Source: Rhynochetos jubatus (Eukaryota; Chordata; Aves; Eurypygiformes; Rhynochetidae). From it: a stretch of 64,000 nt of DNA. The translations under genes and the position numbers were made by a program. Under the pieces are notes generated by a model that saw only the letters and a program-made list of their open reading frames with translations, had not been told where the DNA came from and did not search any database. The DNA lies in assembly GCA_027574665.1 (NCBI GenBank), contig CM050652.1, positions 42,994,307-43,058,306 of the forward strand. Direction: 5' to 3'. Below, in pieces: positions 36,331-48,332 of this stretch; positions within the stretch are counted from its first letter, which is position 1; each line of letters opens with the position of its first letter.

Positions 36331-39300
36331 GGCTTGCCTTCTTCTCAAAAGAAAGATACACGGTGTTGAATGAAATAGACTCAGTATCTGTAAACAGCTG
36401 TCAGGAGTCAACTTTGGAGAGTCTGAGTAAATTCTCACTGAAGTAATTTACTAAGGATTTCAGTACCAAGGCTATGGTGACATGAAAAAAAAAAGGAGAA
36501 AAAGATGAAGAAGGCATCCAACTTGGTTTCCTAATTTGATACCTCAAATACTACTTAATTATACCCGTGGTGCCCAACCATGCGTCTAGCAAGTCCCTGT
36601 AGCTCTTTGCGCTACTGGAGAACTGCAGGCTGTTGTCCCCGGAAAATTGAGTCAGAAAAGGAGCTGGGGGAGGAGTGGAAGAGGAGAAGGAAAAGATAAT
36701 GAAGACCTTCATTAATCATCCTGTTCCTCAGGGCTAAGTGAGGAATAGGCCACATAAGTACAGTAGTAGCAGCACACTACTAAGTCGTAGCTATCATGCT
36801 TTGTTAGGATAGGACTAAAGGCACTAGGAGGGAACACAGGCATCCAAGAAGGCACATTGAGGGAGCTGGAATTTCTTTTAGTAGGTGTTAGGAACTGCAA
36901 GTGGTGGATTAAAACCTCTGTCCCATATCTTCAAGACCACAGAGGTGCATGAAAACAGAGTAAGCCCTCATATACATTGTTCTGTGCAATAATTCCCATA
37001 CAGCCAGGACTGCAATGAGGAAGGAGCCGAGGAAAAGGGCTTAACAAGGTGACATATACTTCACAAATACCTAAACATGCTTTATATACCTCTTAATCAA
37101 AGGAAAAAAAGAGAAATTTGGTGTTCCTTTGCCAGAAAAAGGCTGACTTGCCCTGCAGTAATACAACTTATTTAAAGCTATGCTTGACTGATCTAAGTCA
37201 ACAAACCCAAGACTTTTCAAATGTGTTTTTCTTTCAAAACACGCTCCATTCGTACTGGACTTAGTATCTCAGCAGTAAAACGTTTACCACTTTACCCTGT
37301 ATTCTGAACAGAAGTAAAGCAATCCCTCAATGCAATATGCATGTACTTTAAGTCACCAGCATTTCACTGTTAATACACAAACACTGTTTCTTAGATTCAT
37401 CAGGAGACACACAGCAATTACATTTCCCTTGCTCAGGGAGCACACGGAGTGCCCAAAACTCTCAATGGCTGCAATGGACACTGAAGTTCTTAACACCTTG
37501 TGACTATCCCAAATCCTCTAAGAGGTTCTGAAGGGGGAGCAGGCTACTGACGAATTACTGCTTCCCTTAAAATCTGTGTAGCACATACATGCTCCCCAGG
37601 AAAAGACATCAGGCAATATAATAACTTCAGAATCCTTCTTATTTGAAACAAAGCCTACGCACTTATTTTAATAGTAGTTCTAGACCTGAAGTGCTCAGGT
37701 ATCATAGCCATACACAATGGTAGTCTGTGAAGCAGCACATTAAAGTTCTCCAACAACATTCTTTTTCTTGTCCATCGTGTATCTACTACACCATCTACTG
37801 CAGTATCTCTTCCAGGTTGATTGGTTCCTAGTTCAGTGTTTTCTCCAATCATTTGCATGGAGCCTAATCCAACAACTGCTTAAATTCATGGAAATTCTAT
37901 CATGGACTTCAGTGGGTTTGACAAGTCACTAACATAGGCAAGCCATGAACCTCCTGATGTTTCACTACCTCCAAACAGGAGCATAAAAATCACAGGTGTA
38001 TGTTATGCATGACTAGGGAGCACGCAGGACGTTATGTGACCATTGCCTACAATATTATGAGAAATCATGAACAGGTTTCCCTTCTAAACACACCACATGT
38101 AACTGGCAAAAAGCAATGATTGTTTGAAGTGATCTGTTCTCTAAGTGGGAAAAGAATGTGGTTCATTGTCCATGCATTCAAGATCTTTCAGGTTGTATGA
38201 GAAAATGTCACAGCAAACCTACAGTGTTACCTGCATTATGTCTCCATCAAGAGTGAACTCAGTATTAGCTCAGTTAGGAATCCAGATGAGTGAATGGACA
38301 AAAATTGCAACAAACAGCACAGGATACCCCCAGCCTTGGTTAAGAGTTACATAAAGCTCGTTTTCAGGAGCTACTCCATTAACAACTAAATTGATAGTAA
38401 TTCTCTTATGTATCTTCAATCTACAGTTGCTGATAATCATGTACAGACCAGGTATGAAAGTGCATTCTTAAGACTGACTTCTTCTAAAACTACTCAAAAT
38501 TTCTGTGGCACATATGCTGTAAAGGTAGAAAATGAAAAAGTTGTCATCTTTCTTTTCATGGACCCCACCCTATTTTACATCTTCTATTATCTTGATTGTC
38601 CAAGAGTCTTGGAATTACTTATTTTTTAAAGTGAATACTATAACAAACACCTCTGCAACCTCATGTAGTCCGGGAGTAATTTACCAGCTGGACTTCTTTC
38701 ACTTGGGTAAGCTCTGGGAATGAGAAGACAGAATACTCCTTGGCTTCTGCCTGACAAAGGCTCTTAGACAAGCGTTCATTTTGCTCACCTTGAAGGCTAC
38801 CACCTTAGATGTGAATCTAATTTTATTCCCTCCCCTTTCTGTCCATAACTGGTTTTAAACGCTTGTTTTCTGTATGCTCAGATGTTTGATTAGCACACCA
38901 AGGTTGAAAAGTCATTTCAAGTTACTTGTAATTTTGCTGCATGAAAAAGAAGTAGAGATGTAACTACCATACATTCTAGCCCCTCCACAGTGACATCAGC
39001 TTGAAAACTCATTTCATTGGATCATTCCGGATATTTTTCATTTACAAGCTTTTTTCTTTTTTTCCAAATCATTAAATTGATATAGTGGCTGATAAAACCA
39101 GTTCTTACTGCAATTATGTCTTTTCAGATGTTCTCAGCAAGATCACTCTTAGGCAGCAAGGTACACCGTAAGAAAAATCCTTCCTATTGTCTGAGTTGCA
39201 TTACATGCATATTCCTCCTCCTAGTTAACTCCTTACCTGCCAGTCCCCACTAAGCTATGATATCACCTTTAACAGAAGCATCCTGTACTCCTTCCACACA

Positions 39301-39526
39301 GAAGGGGTGATCAACACTGTACCTTAAAAAAAGGACTCGTTCCAACTATTTGCTCTTTATGTCATTCCTCCAGCCTCATATGTCCCTCAACCACACCAAA
39401 AAAAAAAAAAAAGTTGGCTCCACGTTTTTTAGTCTGAAATTCCCCAACTCCCATTACAGAAATGCATTTAAATAATACCACACAAGTACCAGAGCAAGAG
39501 GCAGACAGCAAGATTTCGCATTTGTA

Positions 39527-39537
39527 CCTCACCTCCC
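39527..39537 (-). other. PPFIA2: Candidate donor of PPFIA2 non-coding exon 1
   Basis: On the minus strand the sequence reads GGGAG|GTGAGGTAC, a near-consensus donor with the exon ending at 39533. A second GAG|GTAC lies five bases downstream and could serve as an alternative. If it joins the acceptor at 29410-29411, the intron is about 10.1 kb. This is inferred only; no transcript is available. Confidence 0.35.
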
Positions 39538-40611
39538 GGAGGGTATCGGGGCTAAGGAGGGAGTGTCTAACTCAGAAATAGAAGGTTCGTACCTAGTGGC
39601 TTTTATTTCGGCGTCTGCTATTTCACTTGATCAATAACAACCGCAGTCTCCACCGGCTTCGAGCGGGGACTCACACAGCCGAGCACTCCTGGACCATCTT
39701 CCTAGCAATGGTGACACAGGCGTTGCTCCGAGGAACCCCAAGCCCCCGCACCCGTCCCCCGGCGAGACCGGCTGCTTGGCACCTCAGCATTTTCTTCGGT
39801 CACTTCGTCAGCAGCCAAGAGGAGAAGCATCCATGGGAAAAATGGCATATTACAAATTTTGCTTTGGGAAGCAGAGCTCGGCTCAGACCATTGTCGGAAG
39901 CAGGAGCGGGGGGAGCGGCTCTTAAAGCTCCAGCAGCCTCTTTCGAGCAACAGCATCTTTGCAGCTGGAGGCAAGTGATTACAGGGGGCGGGGCCAGGGC
40001 GAAAGCATCTTTCTTTTATTTCTCATCTTTTGTTCAACTTAACTGGGTGATATCTGGCTCCTCTGGTTCTTCAATACCTCCCGGGCTAATTATGCCTCTG
40101 TGCGTGACTGAAGTCCACACGCACGCCCGACTGTCTGCGTGGTCAAAAGCAAACGCGTCTTTCAGCTTTACAGAAAGCCATCCTCTGCCCACAGCTCATC
40201 GCTGCCTGGCACGTACCGTATCGCAACGGTGCGGAGCCGCAGCCGTGGCAACGGAGTCGCGTTAGCGGGAGCTGGGAGAGCCCCGGCAGGTCACCCACGG
40301 CACGTGCGCCGCGCAGCAGCGCGTGCGCGTCCCGGGCGCCTCCGCTCGGCGGGGCAGCGACACCGGGGTACGGCCCTCGGCTCCCCCTGCGAGGGCCCGG
40401 GGTTGCCGCCCTGCCCTAGTCCGGGTTGACAACTCGGTGATGCCTGTGGGGAAAGCGGCATGAGATCTTTGAACTGCTGTACTGTCATTTACAGACTTGG
40501 GGCAAGCGCCAGCGCATCTCGTCTGATCGAAGTGTCATAAAACGTATCATCTGCTGTAATCCGACCGTGACAAAGCAGTGGTAAAGCCTGCGATAATCCC
40601 AACAGCCCAGC

Positions 40612-40631
40612 CGCGTAATTACTATTACGCG
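40612..40631. promoter_or_regulatory. CpG-containing palindrome with homeodomain cores
   Basis: CGCGTAAT and its exact reverse complement ATTACGCG flank the 4-base spacer TACT. The left arm plus spacer creates TAATTA (40616-40621), a homeodomain core, and the right arm carries another ATTA. It lies within the CpG island, so it could be a dimeric homeodomain site, but binding is inferred. Confidence 0.4.
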
Positions 40632-40703
40632 TTTGGAAGCGCTAGGCGTGGGCAAGCGCCTCTCGCCGCGCCCGAGGCCCGGGTGTGCGGCACCGCAGGG
40701 GGG

Positions 40704-40787
40704 CAGGCGGCGGGGGGCAGGCGGCGGGGGGCAGGCGGCGGGGGGCAGGCGGCGGGGGGCAGGCGGCGGGGGGCAGGCGGCGGGAGC
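40704..40787 (+). repeat. 14-bp GC-rich minisatellite, six copies
   Basis: The unit CAGGCGGCGGGGGG starts at 40704, 40718, 40732, 40746, 40760 and 40774, with essentially no divergence except in the last copy. It lies in the core of the CpG island. Each unit has G-runs able to join G-quadruplexes on the plus strand. Because 14 is not a multiple of three, overlapping frames all stay open and give Gly/Arg/Ala-rich peptides, which are artefacts of the repeat. Confidence 0.97.
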
Positions 40788-41360
40788 CGCTACGGGCGCT
40801 GCCGGGCGCGACGTGCTCCTCGGCGGCGGGGACTTCCCCTGGAAGCCGCTGCAGTGGTTTCCACCAGCCCTTAAATAAATTCTGAAGTAATCACGTCTGC
40901 TCCCCCTGCCTCACGCACACGGCTCCCCAGATGCAGCTGCTGCTGCTTCGCGGCTCGCACGGCGCGAACTCCCTCACGCCCACTACGTAAAAAAAAAACA
41001 AAATAAAAACGAATAAAAACGGAAAATAAGAAAAAGGTGGTGGTGGGAAGGGACGCTGAGGCGCAATCATCCCTCTCCTCAGCGCGACTGCTCCGCTCTG
41101 GCTGCTGGAAAGGGCGGGAAGGCGCATGCCCATCCGCTGGGCGCCCTCAGCTCCCCACCCGGCCGCCTCCGTGCCCGTCTCCCCATCCTGTCCCGTCCCG
41201 ACGGCAGAGTCGCGCGGGCGCGTCCTCCGGGAGGGCGGCCGGCTCAAGCGAGCCGTGTCGGTGGTGCGGATGGGCCAGGGAGGGCGACAGTAGAGCTGGG
41301 CCTCATCCACTAAACGCTGCCTCCGCCTGGCATGGCGGCGGGAGCCCGCTGCCCCCGGAG

Positions 41361-41972
41361 ATCACAGAATCGCTAAGGTTGGAAAAGACCTGTAAGGTCA
41401 TCGAGTCCAACCACCAACCCAACACTACCATACCCACTAGACCGTGTCCTTAAGTGCCATGTCTACAGGTTCCTTGAACACCTCCAGGGATGGTGACTCC
41501 ACCCCTTCCCTGGGCAGCCTGTTCCAATGTCTGACCACCCTCTCAGTGAAGAAGTTTTTCCTTGTATCTAATCTAAACTTCCCCTGTTGCAACTTGAGGC
41601 CATTTCCTCTTGTCCCATCACCAGTTACCTGGGAGAACAGACCAGCACCCACCTCCCTACAACCTCCTTTCAGGTAGCTGTAGAGCGCAATCTGGTCTCC
41701 CCTTAGACTTCTCTTCTTCAGGCTAAACACCCCCAGCTCCCTCAGCCGCTCCTCACAGGACTTGTGCTCCAGACCCTTCTCCAGCTCCTCTGCCCTTCTC
41801 TGGACACGCTCCAGCACCTCAGTGTCTTTTTTGTAGTGAGAGGCGCAAACTGAACACAGCACTCAAGGTGCACAGCACTCAAGGTGCAGCCTCACCAGTG
41901 CCACGTGCAGGGGCACAATCCCTTCCCTACTCCTGCTGACCACACTATTCCTGTTACAGGCCAAGATGTCCT
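41361..41972 (-). mobile_element. CR1 LINE fragment, about 0.6 kb, at the CpG-island edge
   Basis: The minus-strand translation gives a long recognisable CR1 reverse-transcriptase C-terminus: [20 protein letters not shown], then [40 protein letters not shown] and [10 protein letters not shown]. The DNA 3' end ('agaatcgctaaggttggaaa' on the plus strand) abuts the end of the CpG island. This is the best preserved CR1 here, so probably among the younger ones. A 16-bp direct duplication (acagcactcaaggtgc, about 41856-41888) lies near its upstream end. It is truncated and not an intact LINE. Confidence 0.95.
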
Positions 41973-44900
41973 ATCACCCCCCCGTCCTGTGCCCTTCCTT
42001 GCCCATCAGGGCTGGCCCACGTGGCCCAAGGCAGATGGGTACAGGAAGGGATGTGGGGACAGTGCACTGGTGGGGGTTGTTGGAGGAACTGGGCATCGTG
42101 AATAAATGATTACGAGAAAACAATTGAAAATTGGGGGGTTTGTAGCGTTTGTTTGGAATTAAGTGCATCCCAGTTTGAGGATGGTGTGCAGGTATCAACT
42201 ACGCAAACTTAGAAATATTTCTGTATTTGTTTACATTTCTTCCACATACCAAGAAGAGTTTCATCCATGAAGGCTTGACTGTGTTGCTTCAGGAGCCTGG
42301 AGTCACTTCATCAGCTTCAGAAAGGTGCTGGAGAGGCAGGGGAGCCATGGCCAGCAGTGGGTTTGGGCTCAGTAAGGCTGAGGTGGTGGCTTCATAGGAT
42401 GTTTGGTCCATTATCTTGCTCATTCCTGACACTGTGTTGTGGAAAATGAAAATGCACTGAGGATGCACATGTATGGTAGAAAGCAACTATCTGAGGAGAG
42501 TTGCCAACACAGACATTTTAAAAACAAGTGTGAAGAAAGTGCCATGCCAGAGTTTGTTTCCAGAGCTTGGCCTTTCAGTGCAATGCATGGGTTAAAAGAC
42601 CCAAAATAAAACAACTCTGGCCCTTCAACTGTGCCACTATTTGAAGTGGCTTTTTGTCACCTTTCTGGCCATTCCAGATCCTTATCCTGATTTAATTTAT
42701 CTTCAGCATACAAACCATTAGAGCAGTTGCCCAGCGATGACACTGTAACTGAGAGCAAGATCCATCAAAGACTATACACATGGCTATTACAACAAATCTA
42801 AGCTTTGAGTTATGTGAGTAAGGAACACCTAAGCAGCTCAGAAAGCACTCATGAAAGCAAGCATGTTCAGGCTGCAACACAAGCTTGCTAATATGAACTT
42901 CTTCAAAGAAGGGTATATCTGATGAGATTTTTTACATTATTTGTGTTTCTTTTTTCCCTTTCTGTGGAGTTAAAGCACATTACTCTCGGTGCAATAAGGT
43001 ATGTAGGTCAGATCAGAATTTTCAGCTTCAAACTCTAGAAGTCAGAACTGTTATTTTTTGAGACAGCATCTGTATGCATGGAAGTATCACTCTTTTCTAA
43101 GTATTGATAAAGATGAGTGTCGTTGATGACATCCTTCCTTCTTCCCCTCTTTCAAACAGCAACTTACTGATTAAAGCATTTTCCAGGCATGTGGGAGATC
43201 TGAGCTCACTGTCTGTGTTCACCAAAGGTGGTTGTTTTCAGCACTTGCCTTGGAAAAGATTCCAACTCCTGTTCCATAGGCTGGAGGAATCAATTATTTG
43301 CAAAGTTGTATAGCAGACAGGCCTCCTTCATAGTCACTCATTTTATAAACATTTGTGGAATACTTTGGGAAGTCTGTTGGCCCCTCAGCTCCTCATGCCC
43401 ATCCTCTCTACTGCCTTTCAATTATTAAAGCAAAAACCCAGCACAGAAAGACTATCATTACTACTCATAGTATTGTCCTAGTTGACCTACTGCCCGTGGC
43501 TTCTCTGTTGCCAGATTCACAGAGGAGTAAGTGGCTGAAGTATCAAGTTTCACACTGCTGAGGTTGCTGCATAGTGCAGAAGCTGTCAACCAGTAGCTGT
43601 GCTTTGTGGTACCAATTTAAACAGGAACCTCCTTTTATTCAAGCATGTAGGCTTTTGAAGTCAATGAAATGGAAGAAGGAAAACCTCTAAAGAATGGAAA
43701 ATGAAGAACTATGGAAGTACCACAAAAAGTGGGACAGAGCAAGTCCTTTGGGCTTTGTCATAATAAAGGAATGCACTCTGCAGTAGAGGGCATCTTTTGG
43801 TAAAACTTAACTGCATGGGTAATTTTGATCTAGAGCATAAAAGCATAATGATATATTTTATGGAAACTTCAGTAGTGAAAGGTACTCAATGTACTATTTA
43901 GTTATGAACTTAAGCTACCCTTGAATGTAATTTCACCATCAGATCTCCAAAAAATAGTTTTGCTTATCTAAGCCCCAAGTATGCCAACCACATCTATTAA
44001 TTACCCCAAAAGTATGAAATGACCAGTCTCTCTGTCTCATCTGGTATTTGAGCACATGGAATTTATAAGAGAGAAATTAAGTGGGTAAAGACATGTAGGA
44101 AAAATACTGTGAGACTGTACTCCTTATTACTGTAGAAAGTCCGCCTTACCATTTACCAGGTTAATTTTAAAAATAAAATGTAATCTTTAAAAAGAAAATA
44201 TAATCTTATGCCAGAAAGAATACTTCAAAGACATGTCTGAAAGCTGCCATCCTCCCCTGTGTAAGTCTTGCCATGGGTCTTTCTTTCTCATACACTGTCT
44301 CCAACAAACACAAATTGGAGACTTAGGAAATCTTTTGCTATGAACAGGCTAAAAGAGGGGACTGACACCACTGTGCTCTCAAGAAATAACTGATCATAAT
44401 TGGTGAAGAACCAGCTTGGAAAAGATTTGCCTTTACTTTCAAGACATACAGTGCAAACTGAGGAGCAGGTAATGGTTGCAAAGACAAGTGAGGTAGTCAA
44501 AGCAATAAGCAGGCAAAGTGATTCCTGTAGCCCTGTGTTTGAATAATATTGATGATGCAATACTTCATTTGTTAAAGCCTGCCAACAGCTACTACAGCAT
44601 GATGAAAGCCTACATAAGATTTTTAGATGAAGGTGAAAAAAGGAGAACATATCTTAGAAATGTTATGTAGGAAAGAAAAAACAACCCAGCAATATTTAAA
44701 GCTAGCCTTCCCTTGATAAAGAAGTCATTAGGGAAAAAGAGAGAAGTGCCAAAATAAAGTTCAGAGGATCTTGGCTGAGACTGGAAAAAAAGAAATGTAA
44801 TATTGTGTGAATAAATTACATTCCAATGTAATTGGAGTTATAATTCCAATTGTACTTTACAATTACATTCATGCTTATTTCCCAAAGGTTCTCTGCATAT

Positions 44901-47900
44901 TATCATAGCTTTAAGGGTTTCGTTGTAGTTCCTCACTTGAAATTTCTTACCTATTTCAGCTGTGGGTTTTACCTTCCATAACATGATGGCTGTGTTTGCC
45001 TGGAAGACTGTCAGAAACCTGTTTTTCTCACACAAAAAACACATTCCACACGTGGCCTCAAAAATCATAATGGTAAACTTAAAAAATCTCTCATTGCAGA
45101 CATTTGATTGGGAGGGGGAAGAGAAGGCTTAGAACAGAGACATACCCTTAGCTTAGATGTGAACTGTTCAAAGCCAGCTAATGACCAACAAAAGACACGC
45201 CTGAGAGTTGGATAGCATAGTTAGCACCTTTCAGCACAGCTGAAAGTCCTTAGCTGGGAGAGGACAGGTTTTGTCTCTGTCAGTCTGATCTGCAGAGCAG
45301 GTTCTAGTTCTTGGCTGTGGAATGGTTGATTTGATTAGAATTTTCTGGTCTGATTACATTCCTTCAGGATGCTTTCTCTGGAGACATGATATAAGAGCTG
45401 ATAAAGACCTACTTGAAAATCCCAGTTACTCACATACTGTTGTACATGAGACCTGAAAACAGGAGAACTTTTTTGTGATCTGAGATTGGGAACATTGTTT
45501 AAGAGCAATTTTCTACTACTTTTCTAAACATTTGCTCTTTTTCTACTGTGCCTCATGTTACTCAGCTGAAGGGTTGCTTGCAATTAAAGTGGCATAAGAT
45601 GTGAGTAAACATTTCAATTCAGTCTGCTGTTGGAATACTTAAGGTGTAATAGAAAATTTTACTCAACCATGGTTACCATAAAACATGAAAAATGACATTC
45701 AGCTGTATTGAGAGTAGCACTATCAGATTCTCAGACTATGTTTTAATTATTATTTTAATTATCTTTCACATATAGGTGCAAGCAAAAAAAATGCATGAAG
45801 GCAAGAAAAAATTCTTCCATTTCTGAAATAGTTTTTCCTTTTGTCTACTTTCAATCTTTTAACATATTGCATTAAATTGGTCTCTGCCAATGGCATAGAA
45901 CAGACCTAAGTGGATACCAGTGATGACTTTAAAAGTCACTGAAATCCAGGTAAATTAGAGAGAAATTCATGTCATTGCTCAGTTAAGGAGCTTTCTTTGC
46001 ATGCATGGAAATGTGAAAACACGCAGCCTATCAAAATAGTAACTGTGACCAAGAAACAATGTAGCATGATTTTTAAAATACTTTTTTAAAGTTTGTGATC
46101 ATAATGTATTTGTTAAAGGTCATTCAGTTTATAATCCACTTTCTTAAGTACTGATGTTGTACAGTTAAAGAAGGAGGAGATAATTCCAAAGCCAAGTGTG
46201 AGGACCACAAGGTAGATGTTGACCAGAGGAGTCAGCAAAGAATAACATGAGCCATAACTGATGCTTATGAATGATCTTATCGTTAAGAAACAATCCAGTC
46301 TATAACACCTTTGGCAATAAAACCAACATCACAGCCAGCATCATGACAAATGAACTGACACCATTAGGCTACCTTTCCCCCCAAGATTCTTGCTCCAATC
46401 CAAACTTGAAAAAGATAAGAAAGTAAAGATCAGTGAATTCTCCATCTGAAAATATCAAGCCATTGAGGCCTCTCACAGGTGTTTCAGGCCATGCCTAGCT
46501 CCTGCATGCACAAATAAATCAAACCTGTTTACCTTAAACCCTTGCAAAGCAGTATTCAAAATAAAAATTCTGTCATTAGATTGCCAGTGAACACCAGCTC
46601 AGTGTAACACTGATGAAATAGTTTCAACTACGTAGACTTTGCTTTGTAGCTTTGCTAGAAAAGTGCTATTCATCTGGATAAAAATCCTTCTATGACCAGG
46701 AAACTGCAAGTACAGCACATCATTCAATAGGGCTCCTTAGCTAGACAGATTACTCAGAGAGCGCGTAAATATACACTCCAGTCCTCATTCTTGATTTTAA
46801 GCATGAGGATATGGGATTTTAAAATGACTTCTAATTCTCAGTACTTTCAAATATTCCATGGGTTCTCTGGATGTCTGTAGTCTAGATTAATTAAAGTTTG
46901 GGGTTCGACAGTTACTTCTTTTATTATAACAGAATGTTTCTTTATTAGGAAAAATCTCATCTGCTCAGCAAAAATAATAAAATGAAGGACCCTCATAGGA
47001 TCTTTTTAGCTGCTGGGCTGAATGTAGCAGTGTATAAACATGCCAAAACAAAGACACACAAGAAAACATGCTGAAGTAAGACACTTCACTGCACTTCTGC
47101 CTTCGAAAAGATAAAGAAAAAAAATGCACAAGAGATGCTAGTTAAAACAAGTTAGTGAAAATGCTTTGTGAATTACTTTGAAAGTGTATGAATAATATGC
47201 TAGAGAATGGGATGTAAGGGGCCATACAGATTAAATCTCTTACCCGGAATGGCAAACAGATTTTCACAAAATATGATCTGGTTACTTTAAAAATGTTTCT
47301 GCACCTTTCAACCATTCACTGTCATGTGTAGCCAAAGCACGTTCACTTCCACGTGGGGGCAGTTAAGAGAATGGTAACTTCTGGTGCTAGGAAAGAACTT
47401 TGTAAGATAATCAGTTGTCAACAGAATAAAACCTTTCTTTGTCAATAGATTAAGCCATAGTTTAGGAGATTCCAGCACTGCTTTCCAGTGTCTTCAGTTG
47501 TTCCTACCATGTGCAAATCATTGCAAAGAATGGTGAGTTTTTTATGGGGCTGTGTTATGGTTGGGGAGTCTCCATCACAGATGTGCAAAATAATCGTTTT
47601 CAATCACTTTGTGAAATCAAGAATTCATATGCTTACAGTGCAAAACTTAGCAATCCACTTTTAATCTTTCTCTAACAAGGTATTGTTTTAGCTTTACCAT
47701 ATACATGTACTGTCTCTTTCTTACAATTTTAAGGTTTGTGTTTGTTTGTTTCTCTTTGTGCCAATTATTGGTTTAAGGAATTAGGGTGAAAGAAAGTAGT
47801 TTTCTTGATTTCTGGACAATGTAAATTCATTTTGTTTAGTTCATGGAGCCAATTATGAAATCAGGCCTTTAAAAAATGAAAGGAGAGAACAAGATAAAAA

Positions 47901-48303
47901 CCTGTTTTCTTTATTCACTGCAGTGTGTAACAGCTCTGTTAACAAACCAGCTACTTTGGAGGAGTTTCCAGTTTCTTTTCCAGAAAAAGGAGAGTGACTG
48001 CAGGAGTTGCATCTGTACAAAGTATTTTCTTAATTAATATAAAAGTGAGAAAGAGAAGCCAGAATATGAACCATAAATCTTCTTCATGGCACAAACTTAG
48101 GTTCACAATCATCAATAAGACAAAAAAGGGGAAGGTACAGGACTACAAAAAGCCAAAGCTAATTGCTTGTTTTGGAGATTCATGATTCATGTACTCACTT
48201 ATGTTTTCATACATAGACCATTTTATTATGTACCTGTTGAGTTTGCTGCCCCCAAAATATACTTGACAAAGAATCTCAAATAGTAATCAAAGAAACGACA
48301 GGC
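41973..48303. other. Non-coding, upstream of PPFIA2
   Basis: The first 150 bases are moderately GC-rich (possibly older repeat), then AT-rich. It holds the palindrome cluster at 44.8 kb. The 120-codon minus-strand frame at 44288-44650 is Ser/Cys/Leu-rich with no recognisable domain. No gene was seen. Confidence 0.55.
44814..44870. repeat. Cluster of overlapping AT-rich palindromes
   Basis: AATTACATT (44814-44822) and AATGTAATT (44825-44833) form a hairpin with a 2-base spacer. AATTGGA (44830-44836) pairs with TCCAATT (44845-44851). AATTACATT recurs at 44861. Several alternative cruciforms are possible in less than 60 bases. Confidence 0.7.
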
Positions 48304-48332
48304 GGGGGGGGGGGGGGGGGGGGGGGGGGGGG
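48304..48332 (+). repeat. Poly-G tract, 29 bases, leading into purine-rich repeat
   Basis: 29 G in a row, then A-interrupted G blocks (GGGGG, GCGCGGGGG, GCGGG) and an AG-rich stretch to about 48381. Almost the entire 80 bases are purine on the plus strand, a candidate for G-quadruplex or triplex DNA. Length may be affected by sequencing error. Confidence 0.95.

Larger units (their letters stand above)
33021..39499. other. Non-coding, proposed PPFIA2 intron 1, distal part
   Basis: The first kilobase (to about 33.9 kb) is less AT-rich and may be further decayed repeat. After the poly-T at 34 kb the sequence is AT-rich and unique-looking. A small GC-richer patch with CpGs sits at about 36560-36640. 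No exon was recognised. Confidence 0.5.
39500..41355 (-). promoter_or_regulatory. PPFIA2: CpG island, probable PPFIA2 promoter and 5' non-coding exon
   Basis: This is the only long stretch dense in CpG dinucleotides in the window; its flanks are AT-rich and nearly CpG-free. It lies about 10 kb upstream of the PPFIA2 start-codon exon on the gene's own 5' side, which is the expected arrangement for a neuronal scaffold gene with a non-coding first exon. Visible elements include a GC box (GGGGGCGGGGCC, 39984-39995), an E-box (CACGTG, 40301-40306) and an NRF1-like core (GCGCATGC, about 41122). The strongest minus-strand donor (GGGAG|GTGAGG) sits at its low-coordinate edge. No TATA box stands out, as is usual for CpG-island promoters. 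The transcription start cannot be placed from the sequence. Transcription could also run the other way (bidirectional), but no plus-strand gene was recognised. Confidence 0.6.

Noticed and set aside
39627-40265. 212-codon open frame on the plus strand in the CpG island
   Set aside because: It runs through the GC-rich promoter region where stops are scarce, has no recognisable domain, and opposite-strand frames are equally open. Best explained by composition.
40578-40885. Gly/Arg-rich open frames around 40.6-40.9 kb
   Set aside because: The repeated peptide is only the translation of the 14-bp minisatellite, and all three frames give similar products.
41037-41453. 138- and 139-codon frames on both strands near 41.0-41.4 kb
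   Set aside because: Overlapping, low-complexity Pro/Arg/Ser-rich frames in the CpG island without family features.
44288-44650. 120-codon minus-strand frame rich in Ser, Cys and Leu
   Set aside because: No signal-peptide or domain pattern that fits a family; isolated in AT-rich non-coding sequence. A chance open frame is the simpler reading.
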